Positions 53,870 through 53,986 of a DNA stretch of 53,986 nt are shown piece by piece (positions within the stretch are counted from its first letter, which is position 1; every line of letters starts with the position of its first letter). The stretch lies in contig JAAVZA010000055.1 in assembly GCA_022791395.1 (NCBI GenBank), positions 1 through 53,986 of the forward strand, read 5' to 3'. The position numbers and the translations under genes were made by a program. The DNA comes from Clostridia bacterium. GTDB lineage: Bacteria; Bacillota; Clostridia; TANB77; CAG-508. The notes beneath the pieces were generated by a model. The model was not told the DNA's origin. It made no database searches and saw only the letters and a program-made list of their open reading frames with translations.

Positions 53870-53986
53870 ATGGCAACAACAAACAATATTGTAGGAAGTG
53901 AAAAAATCAGAATAAGATTAAAAGCTTATGATCACGTTGTTTTAGATCAGTCTGCTGAAAAAATAGTAGATACTGCTAAAAGAACA
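53870..53986 (+). CDS. rpsJ: Ribosomal protein S10 (3' end outside window)
   Basis: The first 39 codons encode a short extension ([11 protein letters not shown]) and then [20 protein letters not shown], the conserved S10 start, which also serves as NusE in antitermination. AAGGAGGG stands nine bases before the ATG. The gene continues beyond the window and presumably opens the S10-spc ribosomal operon. Confidence 0.95.
   Translation, partial: MATTNNIVGSEKIRIRLKAYDHVVLDQSAEKIVDTAKRT

Noticed and set aside
1..53986. tRNA or rRNA genes
   Set aside because: No cloverleaf with a TTCGA-type arm or rRNA segment was seen on either strand, so the tRNA set that would explain CGG must be sought elsewhere.

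Overview
This window is the chromosome of a low-GC, endospore-forming Gram-positive bacterium of the class Clostridia. The evidence is Spo0A, SpoIIID, SpoVS, SipL, YabG, YunB, BofA and spore photoproduct lyase, plus RNase Y, Veg, a single EcfA-EcfT-FolT set and very AT-rich codon use. Pilin-like proteins with GLUG repeats and a WG-repeat protein are reminiscent of uncultured gut Clostridia, but that finer placement is a guess.

Layout. 1-1045: end of ftsZ. 1112-1640: a GC-rich minus-strand cassette with a tandem 108-bp repeat. 2041-4169: a sortase-fold protein without catalytic residues and a thioester-domain-like secreted protein. 4265-11392: CNNM/CorC-type membrane protein, WG-repeat protein, PLP lyase, nucleosidase, flavoprotein and IMPACT-family protein. 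11514-16929: spo0A, an HNH nuclease, trmB, a D,D-carboxypeptidase and a DEAD-box helicase. 17061-25150: polysaccharide-type transferases, amidase, pth, RNase G, bofA, an aminotransferase and an acyl-CoA synthetase. 25399-27539: THF riboswitch and folate ECF transporter. 28707-32630: antirepressor, M15 peptidase, SplB and flavodiiron protein. 32762-33676: a second GC-rich cassette (radical SAM). 33828-36670: NAD synthesis (nadD, nadE, pncB). 36914-45049: spoIIID, zinc ribbon, HD hydrolase, yabG, veg, sipL, yunB and a pilin-like GLUG protein. 45219-51748: mreB/mbl, mtaB, a small conserved protein, rny, two GC-rich 91-residue cassettes, ymdB and spoVS. 51897-53986: oligopeptide-binding protein and the start of rpsJ.

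Main discovery. Eight otherwise intact native genes contain nine +1 frame breaks, and every break lies at an in-frame CGG codon. Reading CGGN as one four-base unit (skip C, read GGN as glycine) restores the full-length family protein each time: MtaB, SplB, NadE, SipL, an acyl-CoA synthetase (twice), an AntA-type antirepressor, a WG-repeat protein and a GLUG protein. I found no in-frame CGG in any other native gene here. The pattern implies that CGG is not ordinary arginine in this organism but a +1 frameshift or quadruplet signal. I know of no published description of this.

The exceptions are the four GC-rich cassettes. Their reading frames use CGG as a normal triplet, often at codon 2 or 3, and a +1 shift there would quickly hit a stop. 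They are either recent imports in conflict with the host code, or genes made only when CGG can be read as a normal triplet.
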